A stretch of 64,000 bases of DNA from Phytophthora colocasiae (Eukaryota; Oomycota; Peronosporomycetes; Peronosporales; Peronosporaceae), in NCBI GenBank assembly GCA_018806915.1, contig JAGKQI010000072.1, positions 1 through 64,000 of the forward strand, given 5' to 3'. Within the stretch, counting starts at the first letter, position 1; each line of letters starts with the position of its first letter. This document shows, piece after piece, positions 49,904 to 60,530 of this stretch. Made by a program: the position numbers and the translations under genes. The notes under the pieces were generated by a model. It did no database searches. It worked only from the letters and a program-made list of their open reading frames with translations, and was not told where the DNA came from.

Positions 49904-50759
49904 CTGCTGCTTTCAGTATCTTGGAAAGTTCTTCTGCCTTAAGCATTCGTGTTTGACTGAATGAGCATATCGGGTCTGTAGATCGTAGTTTGTTGCGCTT
50001 AGCCACATCCAGTAGCAGTGCCGCCTCGAAAACTGGGCACACCCGGGGGTGTCAGGACCGGCATAAATGCCGTGATGTTCCTTTTCCTTGTTGGTCGGTT
50101 TTGCTGGCGAGGAGTGTCACTACTGCGTGCGTAGCGTCGGAGAACGTAAGAGCGGGGTTTTCGTCAGCATTGAATACATCGACGTCGCGAACTTCCAATG
50201 CGTATTTATGCCTGCCACGCTTGACTGCCAGGTACTCGGAACTTCTTAGGCGATAAAAGAAACCCACGAGCGCGGCCCCAAAAATGAGGCGATGGTTGGG
50301 TTGTTTGTAGTCGACTCTGTCTGCCATCCACTCGAGCATGGTGAATGAGACAGGGGTTCTTGGCCGAGGGGGAGGACTGTTTCGCCGCATTACTCCGAAT
50401 GCTGTGGCATGGCTAGAGCTGATGATGGGTTCAAAACCGGCGTAGACCTTGTGATACCACTTAACGTGGCTAAGCCGGGTTTGAAAGAGTTTGGCTTGTT
50501 GTTTGAGTTTGAGGCTGACTAGCGATCGATGGCAAAAAAACAGTTGAAGAGACTGTGTGGCTGGATCCCGTTCTGGTAGCCAGGGTGAACGTCTGAGTCG
50601 GCAGCAGAACTCCGTCCATCGCTTCCACGTTCGTTCGTACTGCCGTTTCGAGGTGTCGGCAAGGGAGCGCTGTTGATGGGCGACCAGCTTCCGTCGTAGA
50701 CCTTCCTCATCTTCTCTGAAACCTGTACCTGCAACCAATTAGCTGTTAGTTTGTTCCAT

Positions 50760-52688
50760 TGGGTGAGTTGAGGTTCAGACCACGCTCGAGACCCCAGGTC
50801 GACCAGAAAGTTAGTAGACCCCGGGAGGTGTTCCGCGGACACCCTGTTTCCCCACTCGGCTTCCGCAGCGCCAATAATTCCGATCATCTCTTGTCCAAAT
50901 GGGTTTGTACTGGACAGGTTGTTGCACCACGATACTGCCGTTGTGTTGTCGATCCAGAACCGGACATGGGTAAGTGAGAGATTGTTCACTGCTCGCCAAT
51001 GCTTCCCCCAGGTAAGTATTGCTAATAGTGCACTGAGTTGTTCTCGGACGTTCATGCTGAACTTGTTTTGCTCGATTAGATGTATATCTGTGGTGTCAAA
51101 CTGGAGCCGTATGAATTCGCGGCGAGATGGGCCCAAAACGCACAGGCCGATGTTGCTTGCATCCATGTAAAAGTGAACCACCGGATCAGGTAAACTGGTG
51201 AAGAATTCGAGAGGTACCCCTCGCAACCGACCATGAAGCAATATATGGGCAAACCACTCGAGATCAAGCCGTGCTTCTCTGGTAACTTCGATGGACTTGT
51301 GCCTTGTCGACCGTTTCCACAGTGTTGCCAACCTTTGGAAGAACGCTTTTGCTGGTCGGATGCACGAACATACGTGCCGAAGATGCCGAGAAGCTTCGAT
51401 AGGGATGTCCTTGTAGTGAAAGTTGACGCCAATATTGCTGCTATTCGATCGTGAGCTTTCTGGATCTTTGCGACTGGCATGGAAACAGTCATAGCGGTTG
51501 AGTTCCATTCTAACCCGAGCGCGACGAGAGTCGTGGACCACTCGGTAAATTTCTTGTTGTTGATGGACCGGGGCCCCAATACCGCCACCATTGCTAAGCG
51601 GAGCGCGCTGTCGCAAGCTTCAAGTCTGTCACCAATGTCGTGTTCTACAAGTACGTGGTCGTCCACCCAGTCGTAGCAGAAGAAATGTGCGGTGTCTTTG
51701 CTGTCGGGACTGAGGGAATTTGGACTTTCACGGCGGACGAGAAACGAAATCGCTTTTCCGAAAACTCCGTAGTGTGCGGCGGAACCGGTCCACCCGAATG
51801 GCAACGCCAAATCAATTACCACTGCGTCTTCTTCGGGGATCGAGCCTGCAAAGTACGCTCTAATGGCTTCGTGAACGTGCAGGTTTTTGTATGCTGACTT
51901 GACATATCCTTTCATTAGTTTAATCAGTAACGATGGATTTGCTTTCTTAGGATGACGATCCTGTTTGCGATGACGCTGACCACCTCGTAGAAGAGTTTCG
52001 GAATGTCTTCTTTGTCGGACCATACATTGGTTAGCTACCTGTTGGCGACGAGAGATCGTGAATCACTCTCGCCTCAATTGCCGGATCCGTATCGGCTTTT
52101 TCGACGCACCCGAACGGACTATAGTGTAGTTTCCATCGTTCTGCTGCTTCTCTTGATACGACCAGGAACGCGCCGCTGCACTGACCATCTCGGATGCTTT
52201 TATTAGTGCATTATGCATGGCTGATGCGGACTTGTGGTTTGGTACCGGTTTGTTGTGTGGAATGCATCGACTTGGAATTCGTGTCTGACACCGACTGTTG
52301 CTGTGCTTATGAGTAGATCAAGATGTTCATACCCGTGAAGTAACCACGAGTAATGACTGCGGTTCAGGGCCTTGTTGGGGGTCGGAGATGCGGTAGTTTG
52401 ACCTCGCCACAACCGTATCGTCTCAGCCAACGTGAGATTTTCTTTCTGCACAAGCAGCGACATAGCTGTTATGGTTTCGTGATCCAGTAAGAATGTTTGC
52501 TTGTTGTTCTTGATAAACGCCATAATTACAGACGTCAGAGGCTTGATGCCCGCCATTTGGAAGGCCTTACTCAACACTTGTTGACGTTCGATCTCTGTTG
52601 CCTGTAGTTGATTTACTATGATCTCGATTACTTGGCATACAGCTGCCCTCGTGCCGACACCACGAGTTTGACCTCGTGTCGACGGCAC
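50760..52688 (-). pseudogene. RT/RNase H of Ngaro-2
   Basis: Pol region in several frames. The N-terminal block 52688-52203 carries LAETIRLWRGQTT, PNKALNRSHY and GYEHLDLLIS, matching Ngaro-1. RT (52023-51076) has LMKGYVKSAYKNL, VIDLALPFGWTGS, the catalytic YDWVDDHVLVEHD (about 51655) and GPRSINNKKFTEW. RNase H (51616-50760) has VHFYMDASNIGLCVLG, VRFWIDNTTAVSWCNN and VSAEHLPGSTNFLVD. Frameshifts near 52030 and 51400 separate them. Confidence 0.8.
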
Positions 52689-52697
52689 TCTTAAACT

Positions 52698-54380
52698 TCA
52701 TTCCTGTTTGGAGAAGTCTCGAACACCACCGTATTTCTCTCGAACGTAGTTTGCGGCGACCTCAGGTAATGACGGGGGATCGAAATGAGCTAAATAGCTT
52801 ACGTAGCACCGTTCGCCGCCTGACGGACATCCTTGTGTCGATGCGTACCGTAAACATAGTTGACGTCCTTCATGCTTCGGAATGAGTTTGTAGACGGCCT
52901 CGGGTACTTTGTGCTCTTTTCGATTTGACTTGGCCCCAACTGGTGCTGTGCTGTAGGTTCTCCCTGATCCTATAGTCCCGGCGTGTTGTCTCCTCTCCGT
53001 CACTGGTGTCTGTTGTTGAGGACGAATTTGTGAGGCCTTGAAGAGTATCCCGGCGAGTTCTGGATCTTGCATATTGAAACGTGCGCTAATCAAGTTTTCA
53101 GTGTTCGTTCCCGCCCGTATGTCGTTGATAACAGCTAAACGGTAAGAGCCAAGCCCGTTCGAGAGTACTCGTAGGAGCTCCACGGTGCAAAATCTTCCAG
53201 TTGTTCTCCAAAATCTTTCGCCGCTGCAAAGAGGTCTCGTGTGTTGTAGTTGATAATTTTTTTCGCGAAGGCGTACAATACTGCAAGTGACTCCACTAGG
53301 TCACGATATTCTGGTCGGTACGGAAGTTCTGGAAGCTCGGATTTTGAAGAGAAATTTCGCATGCTAGTTGCTTTCGCCTTCTTACGGTCGAGTTGCGTGT
53401 CGAGGTCAAATCTGGGGAAGTGCAGAACGGATAAGTCGCAGATGCCGAACTCTGTGTTGCTGGGTGCGCCAGGAACTTGGTCGCTTTTGAGGTCCTTACA
53501 TAGTCCATATAAACGTCAGTGTCCTTACCTATAAATGCTGGAGCCGATATCGCGTCGTGTACATCTTGTTGAGGTGGAGACGGGCGAAAGAATTGATTCT
53601 GCCTTCCAGCAGAATCATTCACTGGAATCAGTTCAGACGGGCTCGTCAAGATCGGTGGCGCTGTCCGTGCTGTGTTTTCTTCTGTGTGTGTGGTTGGTTC
53701 GCCTTGAGGAGCTGAGCATTGTAGTCGTTGCTGTGTGTACGTCGGCTAACGGGGCTAACAAGTAGCGCTTGGACTGGGTCGGATGAGGAAGGGTTGGCGG
53801 TGACAGGAGCCTGTGTGATCGTTGCGGTATTTGTTTCCACCACCTTTGACGAACGCATCTCTGCTGTTCGGCGGCGTTTTGGGGCTGGTGTGTCGTCGCT
53901 TATTGCGTTAAGCAGATCCGTGAAACGAGAACTCACAGGGTCAACATCATCGTTATCCTCCTCCCCGGAATACGATGCTACGTATGTGACTTGATGTTCT
54001 GGCGGAGGACTCCGAGCTACTACGGTACTAGCGTTGGTCTGTGATGGGGTTGGTCTGCTGCGCTGTGTTGACACTAGCGAAACTCGTCGATGGATTGCCG
54101 ATGTTCGTTGACGGCCGCGTGTCGATTGTGGGAGTTGTGCTGGGCGGATGGAAGGGCCCTCGGCAAAAGTCGCTCCGAAAAGATTGTGGCGACGCTGGGA
54201 GGCTTGTGTTCTGGCGAGTGGAGAACTGGAAATGGGCTGTTGAGACTGAGACTGTGAGCTGCTTGCCTGGTCTAACTTTAGAGCTGTCGACGCCGATAAG
54301 AATTGATGCCGATTCTGACCTCGGCTCTCTTGTGAAAAATACCTTTTCGCCTGCATCCAAAGACCAAGATATAATGCCAA
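52698..54380 (-). pseudogene. Gag-like ORFs of Ngaro-2
   Basis: Frames 54380-53646, 53649-53296 and 53183-52698. The first is Ser/Thr/Gln-rich and begins MALYLGLWMQAK. The last carries the CCCH-type cluster CLRYASTQGC then C and H (C-x8-C-x6-C-x6-H, about 52870-52800), followed by AHFDPPSLPEV, the same arrangement as Ngaro-1. Nucleic-acid binding is the likely role of the finger. Exact frameshift points are uncertain. Confidence 0.6.
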
Positions 54381-54424
54381 CCGATTACGTTACACCGGTA
54401 TGTGCTTCAGGATAACAGCCACAG

Positions 54425-55110
54425 GGCGGGATGCACGTACAATTCGAGTGGATGTTTGGTATTTCAGAGTAGCAGAATTATTTAATGCTTCGTCTGGAAA
54501 AAGAAAATGCGGAAAACGTGAACCAACTCAAGCAGATTCGAGAGGCGATTGAGATATTCACAGTGCTTGCAGAGGTAAACCAAGAAGTGTTCATGGACCA
54601 ATACTCGAACCTGATGCAGACAACGATGAAACGTGAACTTCAGTATCTTCCACGATTGATTGTGTCCGTCTATGGAGCTACTAGCAAGCTACTTGGAGCA
54701 GGTTACTTGAATGGTCAGACCCCTCGCCTCAATTCCAAGAAGCGATACAGACGCTGAAGGCGATGAAACAGGAAGAAACAAACAAGGAAACGACTTGTAA
54801 ACGTCCCAGTATGACATGGAAATGCAAGAGTGATGGTGCCTGTATCGGCACTTGCTGCCTTTGATCCAGAAAGATGTCAACAAGATTCGCACTGCCCAGC
54901 CCAAGACTGAGTTGATTGATGATAGAAACACCAGCGGTAAATAATCTTCGCAGGTCGATCTGAACTCCGTCACTTTCGTCGAAACTCAGAATCGCTTCGA
55001 TGAATAGTTACAATACTGGATTTAGCGACACCATTTTGTCGAGATCTGTGTGCGGGATTGGTATCGACACCTGGACGCGTCTAGCCTCACCAGACCTGGA
55101 CGTGTCTGTT
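54425..55110 (+). pseudogene. DWTF-family fragment P7
   Basis: Starts inside the family N-terminal region (GGMHVQFEWMFG), then, after a stop and frameshift, LRLEKENAENVNQLKQIREAIEIFTVLAEVNQEVF. A weak match, PFCRDLCAGLVSTP near 55033-55075, corresponds to FCRDLAAGLVYTP. It lacks the start codon region and the LRR-like half. Its left end abuts Ngaro-2, which may have removed the start. Confidence 0.6.
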
Positions 55111-55530
55111 GAACTCAAACTCTGTCGCGAGGAACCTACCGGAATTGGCAAGGCATCTAAGTTTCTTTGCCTCCTACATATTAATGCGTTTCTACAACAA
55201 CCACTTGATGTTTCATACCCCGCTGGGCATCGCAGCTCTCCCTCGCTCTGCATTGCACACACTCGCCATGGTAGCTATGCTGTAAAGTCTCCCTCCGGTA
55301 TATGATGTAACAGGTTTATCCTCTCACTACCAGTCAGTGGGTCGTTGCTCGTGTGCCGCGCTGGCTGGTGTGCCCCAAGGATCGGGTGTCAGCGACACGC
55401 TTTCACCTCAACTAGTCGTCTCCAGGCTCCGTTTACCGCGCCGGCTTATTCGTCGTTCGTCAACGAAGAACTCGCCTACTTTTATTAACGTATGAATATA
55501 ACTACGTTCCTCTTTCTCTTTCTCGTCTGT
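55111..55530. other. Stretch without a supported gene
   Basis: An open plus frame runs to 55305 but shows no recognisable family. The pyrimidine-rich 55500-55530 is the left flank of the hAT-like element. Nothing else is clear. Confidence 0.4.
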
Positions 55531-55538
55531 GTCCTCAC

Positions 55539-56095
55539 CAGGGTTTGGTAATTTTCCGTAACTATTGCCGATATTGGCAATATCATATTGCCATAATTTA
55601 TTGCTCCTCAACCCCAATAACATGCAATTTTTTACACAGGTCAATCTTGGCTATAGCCAAATGTCGTTGACATGTGTGGTTGTTTTGGCAATGGATGGTA
55701 GCGAGAACTATCGCCAAACGGGTGGTGTGGCCATGTTTGCACACAGGGCACACGGGTTATTACAGTTGCTTGTCATTTCCTAACTGAAATATATTATATC
55801 AGTTGATTTGTGTGTTGTATGTATGATGTCGAGGAATTCGGACTATGACTTGTGTGTGTTGGTTGGAGAGGTTGGACGCGGTGGGAGGGTTCTCGAGGTA
55901 ACCCCTCCTGAATCCAGGCGCATCGACAGCAACCAACTCGTTCAAAAACTCATGAGAAAAGACGACATAGTGTCACATATTCATGTGACCTACTGACTTG
56001 GTTGACATTGTCGAAAAAATTGGCAATAACTCAATTATTTATTGGCTTGGATGAAGGCCTCCAATCCGTATGATATTGTATTTTTCCTATCCCTG
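55539..56095. mobile_element. hAT-like MITE with perfect 8-bp TSD
   Basis: A 557-bp element. Ends are CAGGGTTTGG at the left and CCTATCCCTG at the right (reverse complement CAGGGATAGG). It is flanked by GTCCTCAC at 55531-55538 and again at 56096-56103. CAGGG ends with an 8-bp duplication define the hAT superfamily. Subterminal palindromic motifs built on TTGGCAATA/TATTGCC (about 55561-55593, 56020-56027) and a hairpin GTCACATATTCATGTGAC (about 55971-55988) are present. No transposase. Confidence 0.85.
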
Positions 56096-56272
56096 GTCCT
56101 CACAGACAACCTGTACTCCCACGCGCAAACAGCTCCTCCCGTTGTCCCTCAGATCCCGTGACACCTGCTTCGGGCCAAACCAACCGAACCATTGTCCGCT
56201 ATTGGCTGCCACAGACGCCCCCGCCTGAGAACCCAACTGGTCCCTCTGTTCCGCCTTGGTCGTCCAGCCCCT

Positions 56273-56358
56273 CAACAGTCAATACTGCCCTTCAACAGCT
56301 TACGCTGCCCTTCAACAGTCAACACTGCCCTTCGTCTCTCAACAGTCAACACTGCCCT
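56273..56358. repeat. 20-bp tandem repeat, four units
   Basis: The unit CAACAGTCAACACTGCCCTT is repeated about four times, with variants in units 1 and 2 and a 7-bp spacer before the last. Confidence 0.85.
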
Positions 56359-56840
56359 TTTCCGATTCTCCGCTTCACCCGGCGAATTCAGAACTGACTG
56401 TCCAGTCCTTCACGTTCGTCTGGCATCCCAGTCAGTCGTATCTTCAACATGGGCCTGTCCCCTCACATCTTCATGAGCGTCTTCCCCATTGGTGGTCCCG
56501 CGATCCACTTCAAGGTCTCCGTTGGGATCTTTGTCACTCGTTGGCTGCTGTGGGATGTTTGTACCCAGGTGCAAACCCGTCTGCAAGTTAGGCTTATTAC
56601 AATGATATCAGCAAGTGGAAATTTACGTTGGGTGAATTTCGCTCCGCTTGACTACGCGCCACCCCGATCGAATGACACTTGGCACACACATGCAAGACCG
56701 CTTGACACAGGGCAAAGAAACCATCATAACGCGAGTCCGCACGTGTACGACACTCACGGCCAGAGTATAACATTAGAACGTGACATTTGGGAACATGGTG
56801 CGGTGAGCCAATCAGCTCGCTTAAAATTAAACACAAACAA
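56359..56840. other. Stretch without a supported gene
   Basis: Overlapping open frames exist on both strands but none has recognisable domains, and their compositions are not consistent with one coding frame. Confidence 0.4.
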
Positions 56841-56883
56841 GAAACAATTTTGTCGAACATAATTTTGTTGACAAAATTGTTTC
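56841..56883. other. Perfect 14-bp inverted repeat
   Basis: GAAACAATTTTGTC (56841-56854) and GACAAAATTGTTTC (56870-56883) around a 15-base loop. A second small palindrome, CTTTCGAATCCGAAAG, follows at 56883-56898, directly before the possible gypsy D LTR. Confidence 0.8.
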
Positions 56884-56900
56884 TTTCGAATCCGAAAGAA

Positions 56901-57614
56901 TGTTGGTGCTCCTGCTCTTCCTATCGTCGCTTGTCGCTGTCTGCAGTGGCTCCAACGTGCGCCAACTGACCCAAAAGTCCTCTTTCCAGTCGGTCTTAGA
57001 CCCACACGCAGCCGAGCGCTGTGCCAACGGGTCTGTAGGCTGTGTGAACCATGTGAAATATGGCTACACTGTGTGTCCCGTACCCGGTATTGCAGGACCC
57101 ATTCCAGCGGTGGTGGACTCGAGCCAAGCTAGGATGAGGACCCGATCTAGGACCCGCAGGATGGCTACACCTCCCAGAGGCTACACTCACGGTACCATTC
57201 CTGTGGTACCGTACCCCTAGAGGGAGGTGCCCTTTGGAAAGATGGCGCTAGACGTTCGTGATCCGGAAGAGTGGAGGTCCGCAGAGCTGCTCGGACCAAT
57301 GGACGCCCCGGAAGGTGGGAAGGTGCTACTCTCGTTGGGCGACAGGTGCCTACTGCAAGGACGGATGGCAGGTCATAGGCCCCGGTGTGTGAAGTGGACG
57401 AGGTGTCGTCCCTAGGAGCGTAGTGCTATCGCTCTCCCTATTTCGTTTAGTTGCGAATTTCCCTGGTCGAGAGAAGACAAGAACAAATTTACGTATTTTT
57501 ATATTACTAAAGGCGTTCTACAAGACTCTACTTCGACGAACTCCGAGGCCCCACTCAGGACTGTACTCACCCAAACAGCCACAGGTACCAACCCAGCCGG
57601 GGAGGTGCGCGACA
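56901..57614 (+). repeat. Possible 5' LTR of gypsy D
   Basis: TGTTGGTGCTCC at 56901 and GTGCGCGACA ending at 57614 would give a 714-bp TG...CA LTR. GCGACA and TCGACA end the LTRs of elements C and A. Three bases later TGGTGGAGAAGC could be a primer site. There is no second LTR in the window, so this is tentative. The palindrome ACGGTACC-ATTCCTGT-GGTACCGT (57190-57213) lies inside. Confidence 0.35.
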
Positions 57615-58011
57615 TTTTGGTGGAGAAGCAGGGTACCTGTTAGCTGGAGAAGGTTCCGTTTGGCGCACTTGGAGTTCCAGAACAACCACAGAAGTGGCCG
57701 CGAAGTAGCAAGGTCTCGGGGTAATCGAGTCAGGAACGGGTCGTTAATAGGCTTGGCAAGCCGGAGGGCCATTTACAAGCCAACGCGTGGAGTGAACGTC
57801 GCCGGGAACACTCACCGACGAGAGACTACGGAGGCGCGGAATTGTTCTGCCGAAGTCGAGAGCGACCGAAGAGTCCAAGCGGACCGTTCGAAGGAGACAG
57901 TAGCCGTCGCTACTAGAAGCCAAGTGCTGTGCGCTTTATTTTGGAGTTGATTCCCTGGGTGGACCTCGACTTTACGCGAGCAGCAAGGAGGAAGTCCCGG
58001 AGGACTACATC

Positions 58012-59097
58012 GTGAAGGTGACGATGGAGACTCTCGGGCAAGGAAGCAACCCCTACGGTGCAGCCCCAGAAGGGGAGGGAGCGTTCTCAGGCGGATCTGA
58101 GAACGGAAGTGAGGGACACAGGTCGCTGGGCTCAGCAGACCGTTACTATCGGGCAGGGAGCGTGCTGAAAGGTGACGCTCCGGATGTGACGACTACGGCA
58201 GGCCTCAGTGCAGTGAGGTCTACCGTTCTTCAGTGGGTGGCCGGAGGAGGCAGAACGTCGACTGAACAACCAGGAAGAAGCGTGGCTCCCAGAGTGGGAT
58301 TTGGGAGGTCCGAGGTCCCGAGTGCGGGCGACGCTTCGAGAAGAACGGTACCTTCAGGGGAAGGAACCAACCCAAGTGAGTATGCTCGGGGAGCGCCCCG
58401 ACAGCATACACCCTACGGTGAAGATCCCTTCGGCATGAACCCCCCTGAGCCGCTGGAGGAGAAGCCGAGCGCCGCGGAGCTCGCCTACCGAGAAGAGTAC
58501 TACGGCCGTACTGGTAGAGACCCGGAACGCTACTGGCGAGTAGAGCCTTCCGCCTCGATGCCTCCGGGAACGTGGAGTTCTACCGGAGAAACCGTTCAGG
58601 CCCCAGTAACCTGGACGCAAGAGTACGCTAGTGAGAGTGCTCCAGGATATCCTGCTTTCGCTGAGTCGTCCCGACCGTCGATCCCAGCGTGGGAGGGAGT
58701 AAGCGACCCTGTGAAGAACGCTTCGTCGGCCTCGAAGACGCCTCAGACCAGGGGTGCGATAGCAAGTTACCGTAACGTAACCATGAAGAACCCTTCGAGT
58801 CCTGGAGATTATGGACTTCACGGTCTGTTCCACCCGCCGGCCAGCCGGGTGCCTGTCGATCCGAAGCCGTCGACGATGATCTCGGCTTCTTCGCACCAGA
58901 CCCCTGCTCCAGTGGACGTCTCGACCTATCCGGGAACGACCGGGTACCCTGAGCGCTCGACGCAGCATATAGGGATGTACCCTCAACAACCGTTGCCGCG
59001 GCAGCAGCTACAGTATCGTCAACAACCGTTCCAGGCATCGGCTCCAGTCTCGACGGCCGCCCCAGTGATGCACCCGGGCCACGGAAGATGTCGGTGA
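58012..59097 (+). CDS. Gypsy D Gag, N-terminal part
   Basis: 361-codon frame, rich in Pro, Ser, Gly, Thr and Tyr, low complexity, with no recognised domain. The codon at 58012 is GTG; the first in-frame ATG is at 58024 (METLGQGSNPYG). It overlaps the next frame by 10 bases at 59088-59097. It is likely one protein with it through a single-base shift, because both have the same Pro/Tyr/Gln-rich composition across the junction. Confidence 0.65.
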   Translation: MKVTMETLGQGSNPYGAAPEGEGAFSGGSENGSEGHRSLGSADRYYRAGSVLKGDAPDVTTTAGLSAVRSTVLQWVAGGGRTSTEQPGRSVAPRVGFGRSEVPSAGDASRRTVPSGEGTNPSEYARGAPRQHTPYGEDPFGMNPPEPLEEKPSAAELAYREEYYGRTGRDPERYWRVEPSASMPPGTWSSTGETVQAPVTWTQEYASESAPGYPAFAESSRPSIPAWEGVSDPVKNASSASKTPQTRGAIASYRNVTMKNPSSPGDYGLHGLFHPPASRVPVDPKPSTMISASSHQTPAPVDVSTYPGTTGYPERSTQHIGMYPQQPLPRQQLQYRQQPFQASAPVSTAAPVMHPGHGRCR

Positions 59098-60473
59098 TGA
59101 ATCGAGGGTCGTATTACCCTCGGGGAGGTGGTGCCCCGAGCGGTCCTCCGGGACAGATCCCGTCGTCGGCCCCCATTGGCTACCCCGGGATGTACCCTGG
59201 GCCTTCGCAAGTTGGAGCGCCTACTGGAGCGTGGCTTGGGTACGCTCACCCGCCTGCTCTTGGGCACGCATTTCAGCCTCCTCCTACCGTTCCTGCTCAG
59301 CAGCCGTTCCCGGCCGTGCAGCCCTCGCAACCTGCTCAGCCTGTGATCGGTATGCCGACGAGTATCAGGAACGCTATCAGGATGCTACAACCGTTCTATT
59401 CGGATGACTCCACTGCTGAGAGAGCTGGGAGCTTCTGGGAGTCGTTTGAGCGTGCTACCGTGGGTCTGGATGATGTATTACGGTTGAGTGCGTTCCGTGA
59501 GTGCCTCAAGGGCAAGGCTGGTGACCAGTGGTGGGTGCACTCGCGCATCGATGACTTCGACACGCTGAATACGCGGTTCTACAACCAGTTCATTTGTCAG
59601 ACACCTCAACAGCGCATCGAGTTGCTGAAGAAGACGACCCGGTCGAGGGGAATGTCACCGGAAGTGTGGGGTGACCTGACCTCTCGGTTGTGTGACGACG
59701 CACGCTGTTATGATCCGGATATGCGTTACCAGTACTTCCTGTCTGGGTTGAGGAACCGTGAATGGAAGGCCACGCTTTCGAACGCTATGGTCGACTCCAT
59801 TCCTCAAGCCGTGACCGTTCTGCTATACAAGAACATGCATCTCCCGGTCGAGAACGACGCGGACTTCGAAGACGCGACGTCCTCCAAGGGTTCAGAGAAT
59901 ACGATGATGCAGCAGATGCTGAACTTGATGCAGCAAACGCAGAACATGTTGGCTCAACAACAGCAGCAGCAACAGCAGCAGTACGCTCACTCGAGCGTTC
60001 CGCAAACTGCTCCTACCATTGCTGTGGCTCACTACGAGGATCCTGCGTTCGAGAACGCTCCGCCCACCGTGAATGTAGTTGCTCCTGAGGGCCCGGTCAG
60101 AGGAATACGGCAAGGTCCGGACATGTACACGCAGGAAGGGAAGATAGTTTGCGGTCGATGCCACACCTTGGGGTGCAACCGCATTAACTGTCGTCGGGCT
60201 GGTGCTACTTGCTCGAATTGCAAGGTTAAGGGCCATGTGTATATGGAATGTGAACAACTAAGAGGACAACAACAGCAGCAGAACCGTTCCAACTCGCAAC
60301 CCGCTTCAAACAGGCAGACGAACGGTTATTACAGGAACCCTGGATGCTTCCTCTGCGACGGCACTGACCATCGAGTGGCCAATTGCCCAACGAAGAAAAT
60401 ACTTACTCAACTGTCGGCTCAAAGCAAGGCTGGAGGCTCGTCCGGGCAGGGACCAGCGTCTAGGCGACAATGA
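59088..60473 (+). CDS. Gypsy D Gag, capsid and three zinc fingers
   Basis: After a Pro-rich start, a capsid domain begins near 59358 (RNAIRMLQPFYSDD) with LKGKAGDQWWVHSRI and RFYNQFICQTPQQRIELL. A Gln-rich stretch (59950-59990) follows. Three consecutive Cys clusters come next: CGRCHTLGCNRINC (a CCCC variant with Cys in place of His), CSNCKVKGHVYMEC and CFLCDGTDHRVANC (both C-x2-C-x4-H-x4-C), at about 60150-60390. Stop TGA 60473. It packages element RNA in a virus-like particle. Confidence 0.82.
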   Translation: MSVMNRGSYYPRGGGAPSGPPGQIPSSAPIGYPGMYPGPSQVGAPTGAWLGYAHPPALGHAFQPPPTVPAQQPFPAVQPSQPAQPVIGMPTSIRNAIRMLQPFYSDDSTAERAGSFWESFERATVGLDDVLRLSAFRECLKGKAGDQWWVHSRIDDFDTLNTRFYNQFICQTPQQRIELLKKTTRSRGMSPEVWGDLTSRLCDDARCYDPDMRYQYFLSGLRNREWKATLSNAMVDSIPQAVTVLLYKNMHLPVENDADFEDATSSKGSENTMMQQMLNLMQQTQNMLAQQQQQQQQQYAHSSVPQTAPTIAVAHYEDPAFENAPPTVNVVAPEGPVRGIRQGPDMYTQEGKIVCGRCHTLGCNRINCRRAGATCSNCKVKGHVYMECEQLRGQQQQQNRSNSQPASNRQTNGYYRNPGCFLCDGTDHRVANCPTKKILTQLSAQSKAGGSSGQGPASRRQ

Positions 60474-60530
60474 AGAGGACAGGAGGGAGGGGAAGGGGGT
60501 GTCGACCCTTCCTCTTGTCTGACGAGCGAC

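Larger units (their letters stand above)
49070..50738 (-). pseudogene. Tyrosine recombinase of Ngaro-2 (split by an insertion)
   Basis: The N-terminal domain starts near 50690 (STSKRQYERTWKRWTEF-like; seen as DTSKRQYERTWKRW). The first catalytic Arg is in FFYRLRSSEYL (about 50255). After a frameshift near 50050 the frame CPVFEAALLLDVAK reaches LSKILKAA at 49915. It resumes beyond the insert at 49241 as GTGINPSRVSCHSLRSGGASA (HSLR box at about 49206-49195), then KLHGRWKSSAFQRYTHYS with the GRW motif and nucleophile Tyr. Removing the insert and one duplication copy rejoins the frame exactly. Confidence 0.82.
49069..54400 (-). mobile_element. Second Ngaro/DIRS-type element (Ngaro-2), ends not resolved
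   Basis: On the minus strand, in order: gag-like ORFs (54380-52698), RT/RNase H (52688-50760) and tyrosine recombinase (50738-49070). Gene order and several motifs match Ngaro-1, but the sequences are clearly diverged. The recombinase is split by a 652-bp inverted-repeat element. Terminal split repeats were not found, so the ends are approximate. The right end abuts a DWTF fragment at about 54415. Confidence 0.82.

Noticed and set aside
57423..57950. 175-codon Arg-rich plus frame as a gene
   Set aside because: It spans the presumed LTR end and primer site of gypsy D, has no domain, and looks like chance in GC-rich sequence.
58354..58989. 211-codon Arg-rich minus frame opposite gypsy D gag
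   Set aside because: No domain, overlaps the better-supported gag frame, and a second unrelated minus frame is equally open there.
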